Assembly: GCA_964247385.1 (NCBI GenBank)
Contig: CAXTUB010000016.1
Coordinates: 1-64,000, forward strand
Source of the DNA: TMP-86 sp964247385
GTDB lineage: Bacteria > Pseudomonadota > Gammaproteobacteria > Steroidobacterales > Steroidobacteraceae
DNA length: 64,000 bases
Reading direction: 5' to 3'
Shown: positions 1 to 8,682 of the stretch, one piece after another
Position numbering within the stretch: position 1 is the stretch's first letter
How the letters are laid out: each line of letters starts with the position of its first letter
Notes under the pieces: generated by a model
Told to the model about the DNA's origin: nothing
The model's input: the letters and a program-made list of their open reading frames with translations, nothing else
The model's database searches: none
Made by a program: the position numbers and the translations under genes

Positions 1-6
1 GGCCAT
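1..6 (-). CDS. Start of an unidentified gene running off the left edge
   Basis: Only the first two codons (ATG GCC, reading leftward from position 6) lie in the window. The call rests on a strong ribosome binding site, AGGAGA, on the minus strand at 17-12, five bases before the ATG. The 135 bases between this start and the pntB stop are relatively AT-rich and suit a promoter or leader, but I see no convincing -35/-10 pair. The product cannot be inferred. Confidence 0.4.
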
Positions 7-141
7 GGGTGTCTCCTAACGTTATCGAGGCTCAAGGATAAAATATGTCACACGAAGTGAACATCATGGTCGGCCAGCGGCCAATCCCCTGAGCGGTGTA
101 TCACGCTTCCATTAAAAATACGCGCGCGAAAAGCGAATGCG

Positions 142-1533
142 TCAGACCGACTTGACGGCCTGGATCAACTGACTCGCGGCCGCTTGCCCGTCGCCGTACA
201 GCATGCGCGTCTGGTCGAGCACGAACAACGCGTTGTCGATGCCTGAGAAGCCCTGGCCTTGGCCGCGCTTGATGACGATGACGTTCTTCGCCTTGTCGGC
301 ATTCAAGATGGGCATGCCATAAATGGGGCTCGAAGGGTCAGTGCGCGCCAGCGGATTGACCACATCGTTGGCGCCGATGATCAAAGCGACATCGGCGGTT
401 TCAAATTCGGCGTTGATCTCATCCAAGTCGGCGATCAAGTCGTACGGCACGCCTGCCTCGGCCAGCAGAACATTCATGTGGCCCGGCATGCGGCCTGCCA
501 CCGGATGGATGGCGAACTTCACGCTGACGCCTTTGTCGATGAGCAGTTGGCAAAGCTCCCACACTTTGTGTTGAGCTTGCGCAACGGCCATGCCGTAACC
601 CGGCACGACGATGACTTTTTGCGCGAACGCCATCATGACGCCGGCGTCCGATGCCTCGATCGACTTTTGCGTGCCCGTCACGCCGCCGCCGCTGCTCGCG
701 GCCGATCCTTCGCCGAAGTTGCTGAACAACACATTGCCGAGCGAGCGATTCATGGCCTTGGCCATCAGCTGCGTGAGCAGCGTGCCAGCCGAGCCCACGA
801 CGGTGCCAGCGATGATCATCGCCGCGTTGTCGAGCACGAAACCTTCGAACGCGACGGCGAGGCCGGTGAGCGCGTTGTAGAGAGAAATGACCACCGGCAT
901 GTCGGCGCCGCCGATGGGCAGCGTCATGGCGACCCCAAGCACGAGCGCAAGCGCGAAAAAGCTCCACACCAGCGGCGCGCCGCCCGAGCTGCCCGCAACG
1001 ATCATGGCTCCCAATGCAAGCGTGACGACGAGAACCAACAAATTCAGAACGCGCTGCGCTCCGAACCGCACCGACTTCTTGATCAAGCCCTGAAGCTTTG
1101 CGAATGCGATGAGGCTGCCGCTGAACGAAACCGCGCCGATGAAGCCGCCCAGCACGGCGAGTCCTTGGTGCGTCGGGCTTGCACTTTCGCGGCCAAGCAA
1201 CGCAACGGCCGCGATGGCGGCTGCGGCGCCGCCGCCCATGCCGTTGTACAGCGCAATCATCTGCGGCATGTCGGTCATGGCCACGCGCTTACCGGTGACC
1301 CAGGCGAGCGCACCGCCCAATACGATGGCGGTGACGATGAGAATCATGTTGACCGCGGAGGCGCCCGTGAAAATGAACGTGCTCAGCGTGGCAAGCAGCA
1401 TGCCGTAGCCTGCCCAACGAATGCCGCTTGCCGCCGTGACGGGCGAGCTCATGCGCTTCAAGCCCATGATGAACAAGAACGCGACGACGAGATAGCTCGC
1501 CTGCACGACGGTCTGCGCGCTGAGCCAGCTCAT
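142..1533 (-). CDS. pntB: NAD(P) transhydrogenase subunit beta
   Basis: Beta subunit (463 aa) of the inner-membrane proton-translocating transhydrogenase, which uses the proton gradient to drive hydride transfer from NADH to NADP+ and so supplies NADPH. The N-terminal ~270 residues are a run of hydrophobic helices (membrane domain II). The C-terminal ~180 residues form the NADP(H)-binding domain III, visible from the PGYGMAVAQAQ segment and the later GANDVVNP motif. Length matches the family. It is the last gene of pntAA-pntAB-pntB, starting 22 bases after the pntAB stop, so the three are surely co-transcribed. Confidence 0.97.
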   Translation of the reverse strand: MSWLSAQTVVQASYLVVAFLFIMGLKRMSSPVTAASGIRWAGYGMLLATLSTFIFTGASAVNMILIVTAIVLGGALAWVTGKRVAMTDMPQMIALYNGMGGGAAAAIAAVALLGRESASPTHQGLAVLGGFIGAVSFSGSLIAFAKLQGLIKKSVRFGAQRVLNLLVLVVTLALGAMIVAGSSGGAPLVWSFFALALVLGVAMTLPIGGADMPVVISLYNALTGLAVAFEGFVLDNAAMIIAGTVVGSAGTLLTQLMAKAMNRSLGNVLFSNFGEGSAASSGGGVTGTQKSIEASDAGVMMAFAQKVIVVPGYGMAVAQAQHKVWELCQLLIDKGVSVKFAIHPVAGRMPGHMNVLLAEAGVPYDLIADLDEINAEFETADVALIIGANDVVNPLARTDPSSPIYGMPILNADKAKNVIVIKRGQGQGFSGIDNALFVLDQTRMLYGDGQAAASQLIQAVKSV

Positions 1534-1555
1534 TTCATGGGCGCCGGTTGCGGTC

Positions 1556-1855
1556 TCAAGGGGCTGATTTTTTCTTCCCGCTGGCCAAAAACATTTGCAG
1601 CATGCGCTCGGTCACCACGTAGCCGCCCATGGCATTGCCGGCGGCGAGCGCGACGCCAACGAAGCCAATGATTCGCTGCACGTTGGTGCTCGCCGAAGCG
1701 AGCGCCACCATGGCGCCGACCAACACGATGCCGTGAACGAAGTTGGAGCCCGACATGAGCGGCGTGTGCAAGATGACGGGCACGCGCGAAATGACCTCAT
1801 AGCCCGTGAAGGCAGCGAGCATGAAAATGTACAGGGCGATGATGCCATCGATCAT
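1556..1855 (-). CDS. pntAB: NAD(P) transhydrogenase subunit alpha, membrane part
   Basis: Short hydrophobic protein (99 aa) carrying the domain II helices that in E. coli are fused to the C-terminus of PntA. The start chosen is the ATG of MIDGIIALYIF, which overlaps the upstream pntAA stop by four bases (ATGA). Longer in-frame starts at 1948 only add an Arg-rich tail that belongs to pntAA in another frame. About three transmembrane helices follow and the protein ends in a short Lys-rich tail. Together with the separate pntAA this is the three-subunit (split alpha) form of the enzyme. Confidence 0.95.
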   Translation of the reverse strand: MIDGIIALYIFMLAAFTGYEVISRVPVILHTPLMSGSNFVHGIVLVGAMVALASASTNVQRIIGFVGVALAAGNAMGGYVVTERMLQMFLASGKKKSAP

Positions 1856-2982
1856 GGTGAATCCTTCTCGATGCTGGCTCGCGCAGCCTCGTTTTGAATC
1901 TTGCCCGCATGCGTGAGCGCAGCGCTTGCGAACACTTCGTCGTTCCAATCGATGCTGAGCTGTCCATCGCGAATGGCCGGCTTGATGAGGTTGAACACGT
2001 TGCGCGCGTACATCTCGCTCGCGTGATACGGCAGCTCCGCCGGCAGGTTGATGGGCCCCACGATGCGCACTCCTTGGTGCACCACCGTCTCACCGGCGCG
2101 CGTCAACTCGCAATTCCCGCCTTGCTCGGCGGCGAGATCGACGATGACCGAGCCTGCGCGCATGCGCTCCACCACCTGTCTCGAGATGATGCGCGGCGCG
2201 GCGCGGCCGGGTACGGACGCGGTCGAAACGACGGCATCCATCGCGGCGATCCGTGCATCGAGCACTTCTTGCTGCTTGTTCCTTTCCTCAGCGGTGAGCT
2301 CACGCGCATATCCACCCGCGCCTTCCGCCGACACGCCGGTTTCCACGAACTTGGCGCCGAGGGATTTCACCTGATCCTTGGTGGCACTACGGACATCGTA
2401 GGCTTCGACCACGGCGCCGAGCCGCCGCGCCGTAGCGATGGCTTGCAGTCCCGCAACGCCTGCGCCGATGATGAGCATGGAGCCCGGGCGAATGGTCCCC
2501 GCAGCCGTGGTCAACATCGGCAGAAATTTCGACAAAGTGCCGGCGGCGATGAGCACGCCTTTATATCCCGCGATCGAAGCTTGCGAGGACAGCGCATCCA
2601 TGGATTGCGCACGCGAAATGCGCGGCACCAGCTCCATGGCGAAGCTCGTGACGTTGCGATCGCGCAGCGCCTTGACGAGATCGGGGCGGGCGTAGGCTTG
2701 CATGAACCCGACCACCACCGCGCCTGGTTTCAATGCAGCCACTTCCTCGAGCGCTGGCGGCTGCACTTTCAATAGAACGTCCGCTTGCGCGAGCACCTCC
2801 GCAGCCGGGACGAACTCCACGTCTTTGAAGCCTTGATCGGGAAACTGCGCGTGCGCGCCGGCGCCGCTTTCGATGAGAACCCGGGCGCCAGCCGCTTTGA
2901 ACTTGGATGCGACTTCCGGGACGATGGCGACGCGCGTCTCATTTTTCGCATGTTCCGCAACCACGCCGACGACCAAGCTCAT
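1852..2982 (-). CDS. pntAA: NAD(P) transhydrogenase subunit alpha, NAD-binding part
   Basis: Soluble NAD(H)-binding domain I (376 aa) of transhydrogenase, related to alanine dehydrogenase. The N-terminal half carries the AlaDH/PNT N-terminal domain (ETRVAIVPEV) and the middle a Rossmann fold with GAGVAGLQA at about residue 173, followed by an acidic VEAYDVRS strand end. No membrane helices, as expected for the split form. First gene of the pnt operon; its stop overlaps the pntAB start. Only 116 bases separate its start from the HNH gene that reads the other way, so the promoters lie in that short gap. Confidence 0.96.
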   Translation of the reverse strand: MSLVVGVVAEHAKNETRVAIVPEVASKFKAAGARVLIESGAGAHAQFPDQGFKDVEFVPAAEVLAQADVLLKVQPPALEEVAALKPGAVVVGFMQAYARPDLVKALRDRNVTSFAMELVPRISRAQSMDALSSQASIAGYKGVLIAAGTLSKFLPMLTTAAGTIRPGSMLIIGAGVAGLQAIATARRLGAVVEAYDVRSATKDQVKSLGAKFVETGVSAEGAGGYARELTAEERNKQQEVLDARIAAMDAVVSTASVPGRAAPRIISRQVVERMRAGSVIVDLAAEQGGNCELTRAGETVVHQGVRIVGPINLPAELPYHASEMYARNVFNLIKPAIRDGQLSIDWNDEVFASAALTHAGKIQNEAARASIEKDSP

Positions 2983-3098
2983 GCACCATCCCCGGTTAAG
3001 CCATTGAATTATTGCATATGGGTCGCTTATCTTTGCACATCATGGATTGCACTTTCGCCGAAGGTGATTGGCACGCGCACACAGCGGCCGCGTGCGAA

Positions 3099-3701
3099 AT
3101 GCCTTTGTCGCAGCAGATCTTGCGCACCGATGTGTCAGGCATGCCGCTGGAGTGGGTCGACTACAAGGAGGCGGCGCGGCTCTACCACACGGAGCAAGTG
3201 GCTTATACCTGCGGCAGCTTGATCTACCGGTTGTATGGCGGCACGAGCTCGCGCACGGGCCGGCGCACCATCGTCGAGGTCAACTCCATCATCGCGACGC
3301 GCGGGCACACCGGCAATCCGGGCAATTTGCGCGACGGCGCATACACGCCGCCTCTCAATAATCAAACGTTGTTCAGGCGCGATGCTTATCTATGTCTGTA
3401 CTGTGGCTCGCATTTCCCCTACACGCTGCTGTCGCGCGATCACGTGACGCCGTTCAGCCGAGGCGGCCAGGACACCTGGAACAACGTGGTCACGGCGTGC
3501 CGGCGCTGCAATAATGCGAAAGCTTCGCGAACTCCCGAGCAGGCGCACATGCAGCTCCTGGCCGTGCCATTCACGCCCACCTATGCCGAGTACATTTTCC
3601 TGAAAGGCCGGCGCGTGCTGGCCGATCAAATGGATTATCTCGTGGCGCATTTTCCACGCAGCAGCCCGCTGCACGAGCGCATTCAACGCTTCCGCATGTG
3701 A
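3099..3701 (+). CDS. HNH endonuclease family protein
   Basis: About 200 aa. The C-terminal half shows a complete zinc-finger HNH nuclease fold: CLYCG, then SRDHVTPFSRGG, WNNVVTACRRCNNAK. The two CxxC pairs bind structural zinc and the DH...N set forms the metal active site. The N-terminal region (SGMPLEWVDYKEAARLY) is the conserved leader of a widespread stand-alone proteobacterial HNH family of unknown role. In-frame starts also exist at 3012 (TTG), 3018 and 3042; I prefer the ATG at 3099 because family similarity begins just after it. Its stop overlaps the next gene's GTG by four bases (GTGA), implying translational coupling. Function on DNA is known for the fold; the physiological target is not. 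Confidence 0.85.
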   Translation: MPLSQQILRTDVSGMPLEWVDYKEAARLYHTEQVAYTCGSLIYRLYGGTSSRTGRRTIVEVNSIIATRGHTGNPGNLRDGAYTPPLNNQTLFRRDAYLCLYCGSHFPYTLLSRDHVTPFSRGGQDTWNNVVTACRRCNNAKASRTPEQAHMQLLAVPFTPTYAEYIFLKGRRVLADQMDYLVAHFPRSSPLHERIQRFRM

Positions 3702-4645
3702 GCGCGGGCCGCTCCCGCCCCGCGTACTTCATCGACGCGAGCTACTTTGTCTTTCGCGCGTACCACTCCATGCCCTCGGACATGGTGGACGGCGAAGGGA
3801 ACGCCGTCCACGCGCTGTACGGCTTTGCGCGTTTCGTGTGCGATGTGCTCGAGCGCGTGCGGCCCGAGCGCATCGGCATTGCATTCGATACCAGCCTACG
3901 CACCGAGGTGTCGTACAGAAACCGTCTCTATCCTGCCTACAAGCTCAATCGCGAGGATGCGCCGGCGGATCTGCGCCGCCAGCTCGCGTTGTGCCGCGAA
4001 TTCTGCCGTTGTCTTGGGGTGGCGGAATCGGCGCATGATGAGTTCGAAGCCGATGACATCATCGGCACGTGGGTCGCGCGGGCGCGGGCCGCAGGGCTCA
4101 ATTGCGTGCTGATCACGCGCGACAAGGATTTGTCGCAGCTGCTGCGCGAGGGCGATGTGTTCTGGGATTACACAGGCAACGCGCGTTATAGCTATCACGA
4201 CATCGGCGCGCGCTTCGGCGCGGCGCCCGAGCGTTTCGCCGATTTTCTTGCACTCACCGGCGATGCCGTCGACAACATTCCGGGCGTGCCGGGCATCGGC
4301 AAGAAGACTGCGGCAGCGCTGTTTAGCCGATTCGCCGATCTCGATGCGTTGTACGAAGGGCTGGACGGGCTGGCCGCGTTGAAGTTTCGCAACGCGCCGA
4401 TCATTGCCGCAAAGCTTCGCGAACACAAAGAACGGGTGTACTTGTCGCGCAAGCTCACGGGCATCGTGTGCGATGTGCCGCTGCAGTGCGAACTGGATGA
4501 TCTACTGCCGCGCGCGCCCGACGCATCCGCCTTGAGCGCATTTTTCGACCGGCAGAGATTCGGCGTGATCTTGCGGCAGCAGTTGCGTCGCATCGATGCG
4601 CTGCGGCAGACGGTGCCGCGCCCGACGCAGGAGGCAACCCATTGA
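3698..4645 (+). CDS. xni: 5'-3' exonuclease (flap-endonuclease-like, PolA N-terminal type)
   Basis: 315 aa stand-alone homologue of the 5' nuclease domain of DNA polymerase I. The acidic metal-binding residues are visible in order: YFIDASYFVFR, GIAFD, FEADDIIGT, ITRDKDLSQLL and TGDAVDNIPGVPGIGKKTA, the last including the H3TH DNA-binding turn. It should cleave 5' flaps or degrade 5' ends in repair or primer removal. The symbol is by similarity to E. coli Xni/ExoIX, but this copy has the full metal-ligand set, unlike Xni, so treat the name loosely. Starts at GTG overlapping the HNH stop; its own stop overlaps the acs TTG start. Confidence 0.88.
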   Translation: MSAGRSRPAYFIDASYFVFRAYHSMPSDMVDGEGNAVHALYGFARFVCDVLERVRPERIGIAFDTSLRTEVSYRNRLYPAYKLNREDAPADLRRQLALCREFCRCLGVAESAHDEFEADDIIGTWVARARAAGLNCVLITRDKDLSQLLREGDVFWDYTGNARYSYHDIGARFGAAPERFADFLALTGDAVDNIPGVPGIGKKTAAALFSRFADLDALYEGLDGLAALKFRNAPIIAAKLREHKERVYLSRKLTGIVCDVPLQCELDDLLPRAPDASALSAFFDRQRFGVILRQQLRRIDALRQTVPRPTQEATH

Positions 4646-6591
4646 GCGATGCCATTCATTCCGTGCTTCAAGAGAGCCGCAGCTTCGCACCGCCGGCAGA
4701 GTTTGCGCGGCACTCCCGCGTCGACGCGCAGGCGGCCGAGGCGCTCCGTGCACGCGCGGAAAAGGATCCCGTCGAGTTTTGGGCGGATCTTGCGCGCAAG
4801 GAGATCAGATGGCGCGAGCCCTTCGAGACCGCGCTCGACGATTCGCAAGCGCCGAACTTCCGTTGGTTCGTCGAGGGCCGGCTCAACGTCGCGCACAACT
4901 GTCTCGATGTGCACTTGGATGACCGGGGTGGCAAGACGGCCATCGTGTGGGAAGGAGAGCCCGGCGAGATCCGACGAATCACCTATCGCGAGTTGCACGC
5001 GCAAGTGGGCCGCTTCGCGAATGGCCTGAAAAAATTGGGCGCGCGCAAAGGCGATCGCATCGTGATCTACATGCCGCTCGTGCCCGAAGCGGTGGTTGCC
5101 ATGTTGGCGTGCGCACGGATCGGCGCCATTCACTCCATTGTATTCGGCGGATTTTCCGCAGGTGCGCTGGCCGATCGAATTCGCGACGCCCAGGCACGCA
5201 TGGTGATCACTGCCGATGGCGGTTGGCGCGGCGGCCAACGCATTGAGCTCAAGGCGGCCGTGGACAAGGCGCTGCGCTCCGGCGAATCGAGCATCGAAAA
5301 AGTCATCGTGCTTACGCGCTTGGGCGGTGAGGTGCCGATGGCGCCGGGCCGCGACGTGCCATGGCAAGAGGTCACTGCGGGGCAGAGCGAAACATGCGAG
5401 CCCGAATGGGTGGAGGCCGAGCATCCGTTGTTTCTCTTGTACACGTCCGGATCGACCGGGAAGCCCAAGGGCATCCAGCATTCGAGCGCCGGCTATCTAC
5501 TGGGCGTCAAGGTGACGAGCCAGTGGGTGTTCGATCTGCGCGATGAGGATGTGTTCTGGTGCACCGCCGATGTCGGTTGGATCACAGGCCATAGCTACGT
5601 GGTGTATGGCCTGCTTTCCTCGGGCTCGACCATCGTCATGTACGAGGGCGCGCCAACCACACCCGATGCCGGGCGATTCTGGAAAATCTGTCAGGCGCAC
5701 GGCGTAACCATCTTCTATACCGCGCCCACCGCCATCCGCGCGCTGATGAAGCTGGGAAGCGATATTCCGGCGAAGTATGACTTGTCGGCACTGCGGCTTC
5801 TGGGCAGCGTGGGCGAGCCCATCAATCCGGAAGCTTGGATGTGGTATCACGAGAACATCGGTCGCGGACGCTGCCCTATCGTAGACACGTGGTGGCAGAC
5901 CGAGACCGGCGCCATCATGATCGCTCCACTGCCTGGAGCGACAGCGACGAAGCCGGGCTCATGCACCCAGCCGCTGCCGGGAATTTTCGTGGATATCGTC
6001 GGCGATGAGGGTCAGCCGGTCGCTCGAGGCAGCGGTGGATACCTCATCATCAAGGAGCCATGGCCCTCGATGGTGCGAACCATTTGGGGCGATAACGAGC
6101 GCTACCTTTCCACGTACTGGGAAAAGTTCGGCGGCAAGCATTACGTCGCCGGCGACTCGGCGCATCGGGATGCCGAGGGCTATTACTGGATCATGGGCCG
6201 CATCGACGATGTGCTGAATGTGGCGGGACACCGCTTGGGCACCATGGAAATCGAGTCTGCGCTGGTAGCGCATGCGCGCGTCGCCGAAGCCGCGGTGGTG
6301 GGCCGTCAGCATGATGTCAAGGGTGAATCAGTTTTCGCGTACGTCGTGCTCAAAGGTCAACGGCCAGAAGGCGAAGAAGCGAAAAAGCTCGCCGATGAGT
6401 TGCGGCGCTGGGTGAGCGAAGAGCTGAGCCCCATCGCGCGGCCGGATGACATTCGCTTCGCCAACAATCTGCCGAAGACCCGCTCGGGAAAAATCATGCG
6501 CAGGCTCCTGCGCGCGTTGGCGCGCGGCGAGAGCATCACCCAGGATGTGTCGACTCTGGAAAATCCGGCGATTCTCGATGAGCTCCGCTGA
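4642..6591 (+). CDS. acs: Acetyl-CoA synthetase
   Basis: AMP-forming acetate-CoA ligase, 649 aa, the usual family length. Activates acetate with ATP to acetyl-adenylate, then forms acetyl-CoA. Visible motifs are the phosphate loop YTSGSTGKPKGI near residue 264, DTWWQTETG, the hinge region of MGRIDDVLNVAGHR and the C-terminal PKTRSGKIMRRLL, whose Lys is the residue regulated by acetylation in this family. The start is TTG, chosen because GGAGG lies eight bases upstream and the TTGA overlaps the exonuclease stop; no ATG fits. A weak stem (AAGGGCGC/GCGCCTT, 6619-6644) follows and may help terminate. Confidence 0.96.
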   Translation: MSDAIHSVLQESRSFAPPAEFARHSRVDAQAAEALRARAEKDPVEFWADLARKEIRWREPFETALDDSQAPNFRWFVEGRLNVAHNCLDVHLDDRGGKTAIVWEGEPGEIRRITYRELHAQVGRFANGLKKLGARKGDRIVIYMPLVPEAVVAMLACARIGAIHSIVFGGFSAGALADRIRDAQARMVITADGGWRGGQRIELKAAVDKALRSGESSIEKVIVLTRLGGEVPMAPGRDVPWQEVTAGQSETCEPEWVEAEHPLFLLYTSGSTGKPKGIQHSSAGYLLGVKVTSQWVFDLRDEDVFWCTADVGWITGHSYVVYGLLSSGSTIVMYEGAPTTPDAGRFWKICQAHGVTIFYTAPTAIRALMKLGSDIPAKYDLSALRLLGSVGEPINPEAWMWYHENIGRGRCPIVDTWWQTETGAIMIAPLPGATATKPGSCTQPLPGIFVDIVGDEGQPVARGSGGYLIIKEPWPSMVRTIWGDNERYLSTYWEKFGGKHYVAGDSAHRDAEGYYWIMGRIDDVLNVAGHRLGTMEIESALVAHARVAEAAVVGRQHDVKGESVFAYVVLKGQRPEGEEAKKLADELRRWVSEELSPIARPDDIRFANNLPKTRSGKIMRRLLRALARGESITQDVSTLENPAILDELR

Positions 6592-6663
6592 GCGTTGAAT
6601 CCTGCGCAACTATCCGAAGGGCGCGCCGGATCAGGGCGCCTTTCGCGAGCCGCGCAAGGTTTC

Positions 6664-7980
6664 TCATTGATGGATCAATGACACGATAAAAATGAGCGTC
6701 GCCAGTGCCATGACGGCGGTTGCGCTCCAGCCGAGAATCCGCCAACTTCGACCGATCGGAAATTTGCCCATGATGTCGGTGCGCACGGACATCTTCATCA
6801 TGAGGATCATCACGGGTACGGCGACGATGCCGTTGAGAACGGCGACCCAAACGAGCGCCACCATGGGCTTGACCGATAGCGCATTGGCGAGAGCTCCGGC
6901 CAGTGTGGCCAAGGCAATGGTCGAATAAAACGCCTTGGCTTCCAGCACGTTTCTCGAAAGACCCACGGGCCAATGCCGCGCTTCGCCGACGGCGTACGCA
7001 GCCGAGCCTGCCAGAACTGGAATGGAGAGCAATCCCGTCCCTACGATCCCCAGAGTGAACAGAGTGAAGGCGAGCGAGCCTCCGACCGGCTTCAAGGCCT
7101 GTGCTGCCTGAGCGGCATCGCTGATCTGCAGCGTGCCATTTGCATGCAAGGTGGAGGCCGCGGTGGCTAGGATGGCGAGGGCAACCAAGTTTGAAAACCC
7201 CATGCCGACCAGGGTGTCCACGCGAATTCTCGCCAGAGCGGTCGGCGCTTGAGCCGGTGCTCGACGCAAAGGCGCCCGTTTGGGCTTCTCTTTGGTGTCC
7301 TCCACTTCTTGCGCCGCTTGCCAAAAAAACAAATAGGGACTGATGGTGGTGCCCAAGATCGCGATGATCATCATCCAAAATTCACGCTTCGCTTCGAACC
7401 GGGGCCAGAAGAGACCCGCAAAAAAGTCGTGCCATGAAACCTTCACCATGGCGAGCGCCGCAAAGTACGTCAGCAGACTGAGAGTGAGCCACTTCAGCAC
7501 CGCAACATATCGGGTGTGCTGCAAGAACACTTGGGCCAACGTCGAGATGAGCCCAAAGCCGATGACCAGCGCCCACGCCGGCGCGTGCGGTGCGATCAGG
7601 CGTACGGCTTCCGCCATGGCGCCCAGGTCCGCGCCAATATTGAGGGTATTGGCGATCAACAAGAGCAAGACGATGAGTTGGAGCCAAGTGCTCGAATAAT
7701 ATTTTCGCAATACGCCTGCGATGCCCATGCCGGTGGTGCGGCCGATGCGCGCGGCAATGGCTTGAATCGCCACCATCAGTGGATAAGTCAGGATCAACGT
7801 CCAACCCAACTCGAAGCCGTACCGTGCACCGGCTTGTGAATAAGTCGCGATGCCGCTCGGGTCATCATCCGATGCGCCGGTCACGAGACCCGCGCCGAGC
7901 AAGTTCCATAGCCTCGGCTTGTTCGATCCGACCGCAACGCTGCGGCCGTCTTTGCTGGATCGTCTCGAGGAGCGGCTCAT
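6664..7980 (-). CDS. Nramp-family divalent metal transporter, atypical
   Basis: 438 aa, about 11 predicted membrane helices, typical Nramp (SLC11) length. The first helix carries DDDPSGIATYSQAG where classical Mn/Fe transporters have DPGN, so the metal-ligand Asn is Gly here. In helix 6 the usual A-x-x-M-P-H reads T-x-x-S-P-Y, so the coordinating Met is Ser. It belongs to a widespread divergent branch whose substrate I cannot state. A hydrophilic Lys/Arg-rich loop (KEKPKRAPLRR) follows helix 6. It starts 33 bases after the hemerythrin stop on the same strand, likely one operon with katE. Confidence 0.88.
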   Translation of the reverse strand: MSRSSRRSSKDGRSVAVGSNKPRLWNLLGAGLVTGASDDDPSGIATYSQAGARYGFELGWTLILTYPLMVAIQAIAARIGRTTGMGIAGVLRKYYSSTWLQLIVLLLLIANTLNIGADLGAMAEAVRLIAPHAPAWALVIGFGLISTLAQVFLQHTRYVAVLKWLTLSLLTYFAALAMVKVSWHDFFAGLFWPRFEAKREFWMMIIAILGTTISPYLFFWQAAQEVEDTKEKPKRAPLRRAPAQAPTALARIRVDTLVGMGFSNLVALAILATAASTLHANGTLQISDAAQAAQALKPVGGSLAFTLFTLGIVGTGLLSIPVLAGSAAYAVGEARHWPVGLSRNVLEAKAFYSTIALATLAGALANALSVKPMVALVWVAVLNGIVAVPVMILMMKMSVRTDIMGKFPIGRSWRILGWSATAVMALATLIFIVSLIHQ

Positions 7981-8013
7981 GCTCCTCGAAGAAATATCAC
8001 ACGCGGCGCAGCC

Positions 8014-8640
8014 CTAGCGATTTTTCTTGGCAATCTTGTTGGGAGCGGTCTTCTCTCGGCTCGAAGTGGTTCCATCTCGATTCGAGGCGCTCGAGTCGGG
8101 CTTCGAGACGTCCACGTCTCGATGCAAGGTGCTCGCGCCCCGCGCTGAAGCCACATTCTGCTCCATGAGCTCTCGCTTGCGCCGTTGCATCTGCGCACCC
8201 AGGGCGAAGGTGTCCAAATCGGCGGCCCGAGCTTGCGGAAACATGTCCTTTTCCTCTTCTTGGACGTGGTGATCAATCTGCTCTGCGAGCACGGTTACTT
8301 TGGCATCGTAGAACTCATCCTCCGGCGCCGCGCCCTTCAACTGTGCAATAAGATTCTTGGCGCCTGCTTGCTCAACCCATGCCTCATCCATCAGATCATC
8401 ATCGTCGATGGCTTCGCGCACCGCAGGGTAGAAAATCTCTTCCTCGATTTCCGCGTGCACGGAAAGCTCGGCGCAGATCTGCTGCACCACACGCAGTTTT
8501 TCATCGTCATTGCCGCTGTTCTTCAGCTCATCGAACTCAGCGAACAATCGCGCAACGCGCCGGTGATCGCCCATCAACAGCGCGATGGCGTCTTGAGCTT
8601 CGGGTGTCGGGGTGGAAGGTGTTTGAGCTTTCGCGGCCAT
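8014..8640 (-). CDS. Hemerythrin HHE-domain protein
   Basis: 208 aa. The first ~140 residues form a four-helix bundle with the di-iron ligand pattern: GDHRRVARLFAEF, SVHAEIEEEIFYPAV and DHHVQEEEKDMFPQA (HxxxE and HxxxD/E sets). Such proteins bind O2 or NO or sense iron/oxygen. The C-terminal ~60 residues are Ser/Lys/Arg-rich and low complexity, reminiscent of a disordered or nucleic-acid-binding tail. Lies between katE (42-base gap upstream) and the Nramp gene, which suggests a role in oxygen, peroxide or iron stress; this is inference from position. Confidence 0.9.
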   Translation of the reverse strand: MAAKAQTPSTPTPEAQDAIALLMGDHRRVARLFAEFDELKNSGNDDEKLRVVQQICAELSVHAEIEEEIFYPAVREAIDDDDLMDEAWVEQAGAKNLIAQLKGAAPEDEFYDAKVTVLAEQIDHHVQEEEKDMFPQARAADLDTFALGAQMQRRKRELMEQNVASARGASTLHRDVDVSKPDSSASNRDGTTSSREKTAPNKIAKKNR

Positions 8641-8682
8641 GGCATTTTCCTCAGAGATCGAATGAGCAATTCAGCGGTGGAG

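Noticed and set aside
259..1671. 470-codon frame antisense to pntB
   Set aside because: His/Arg/Asp-rich with no fold pattern; it arises from codon bias opposite a certain gene.
6619..6644. Stem after acs as a firm terminator
   Set aside because: Bulged seven-pair stem with only TTT after it; mentioned under acs but not called.
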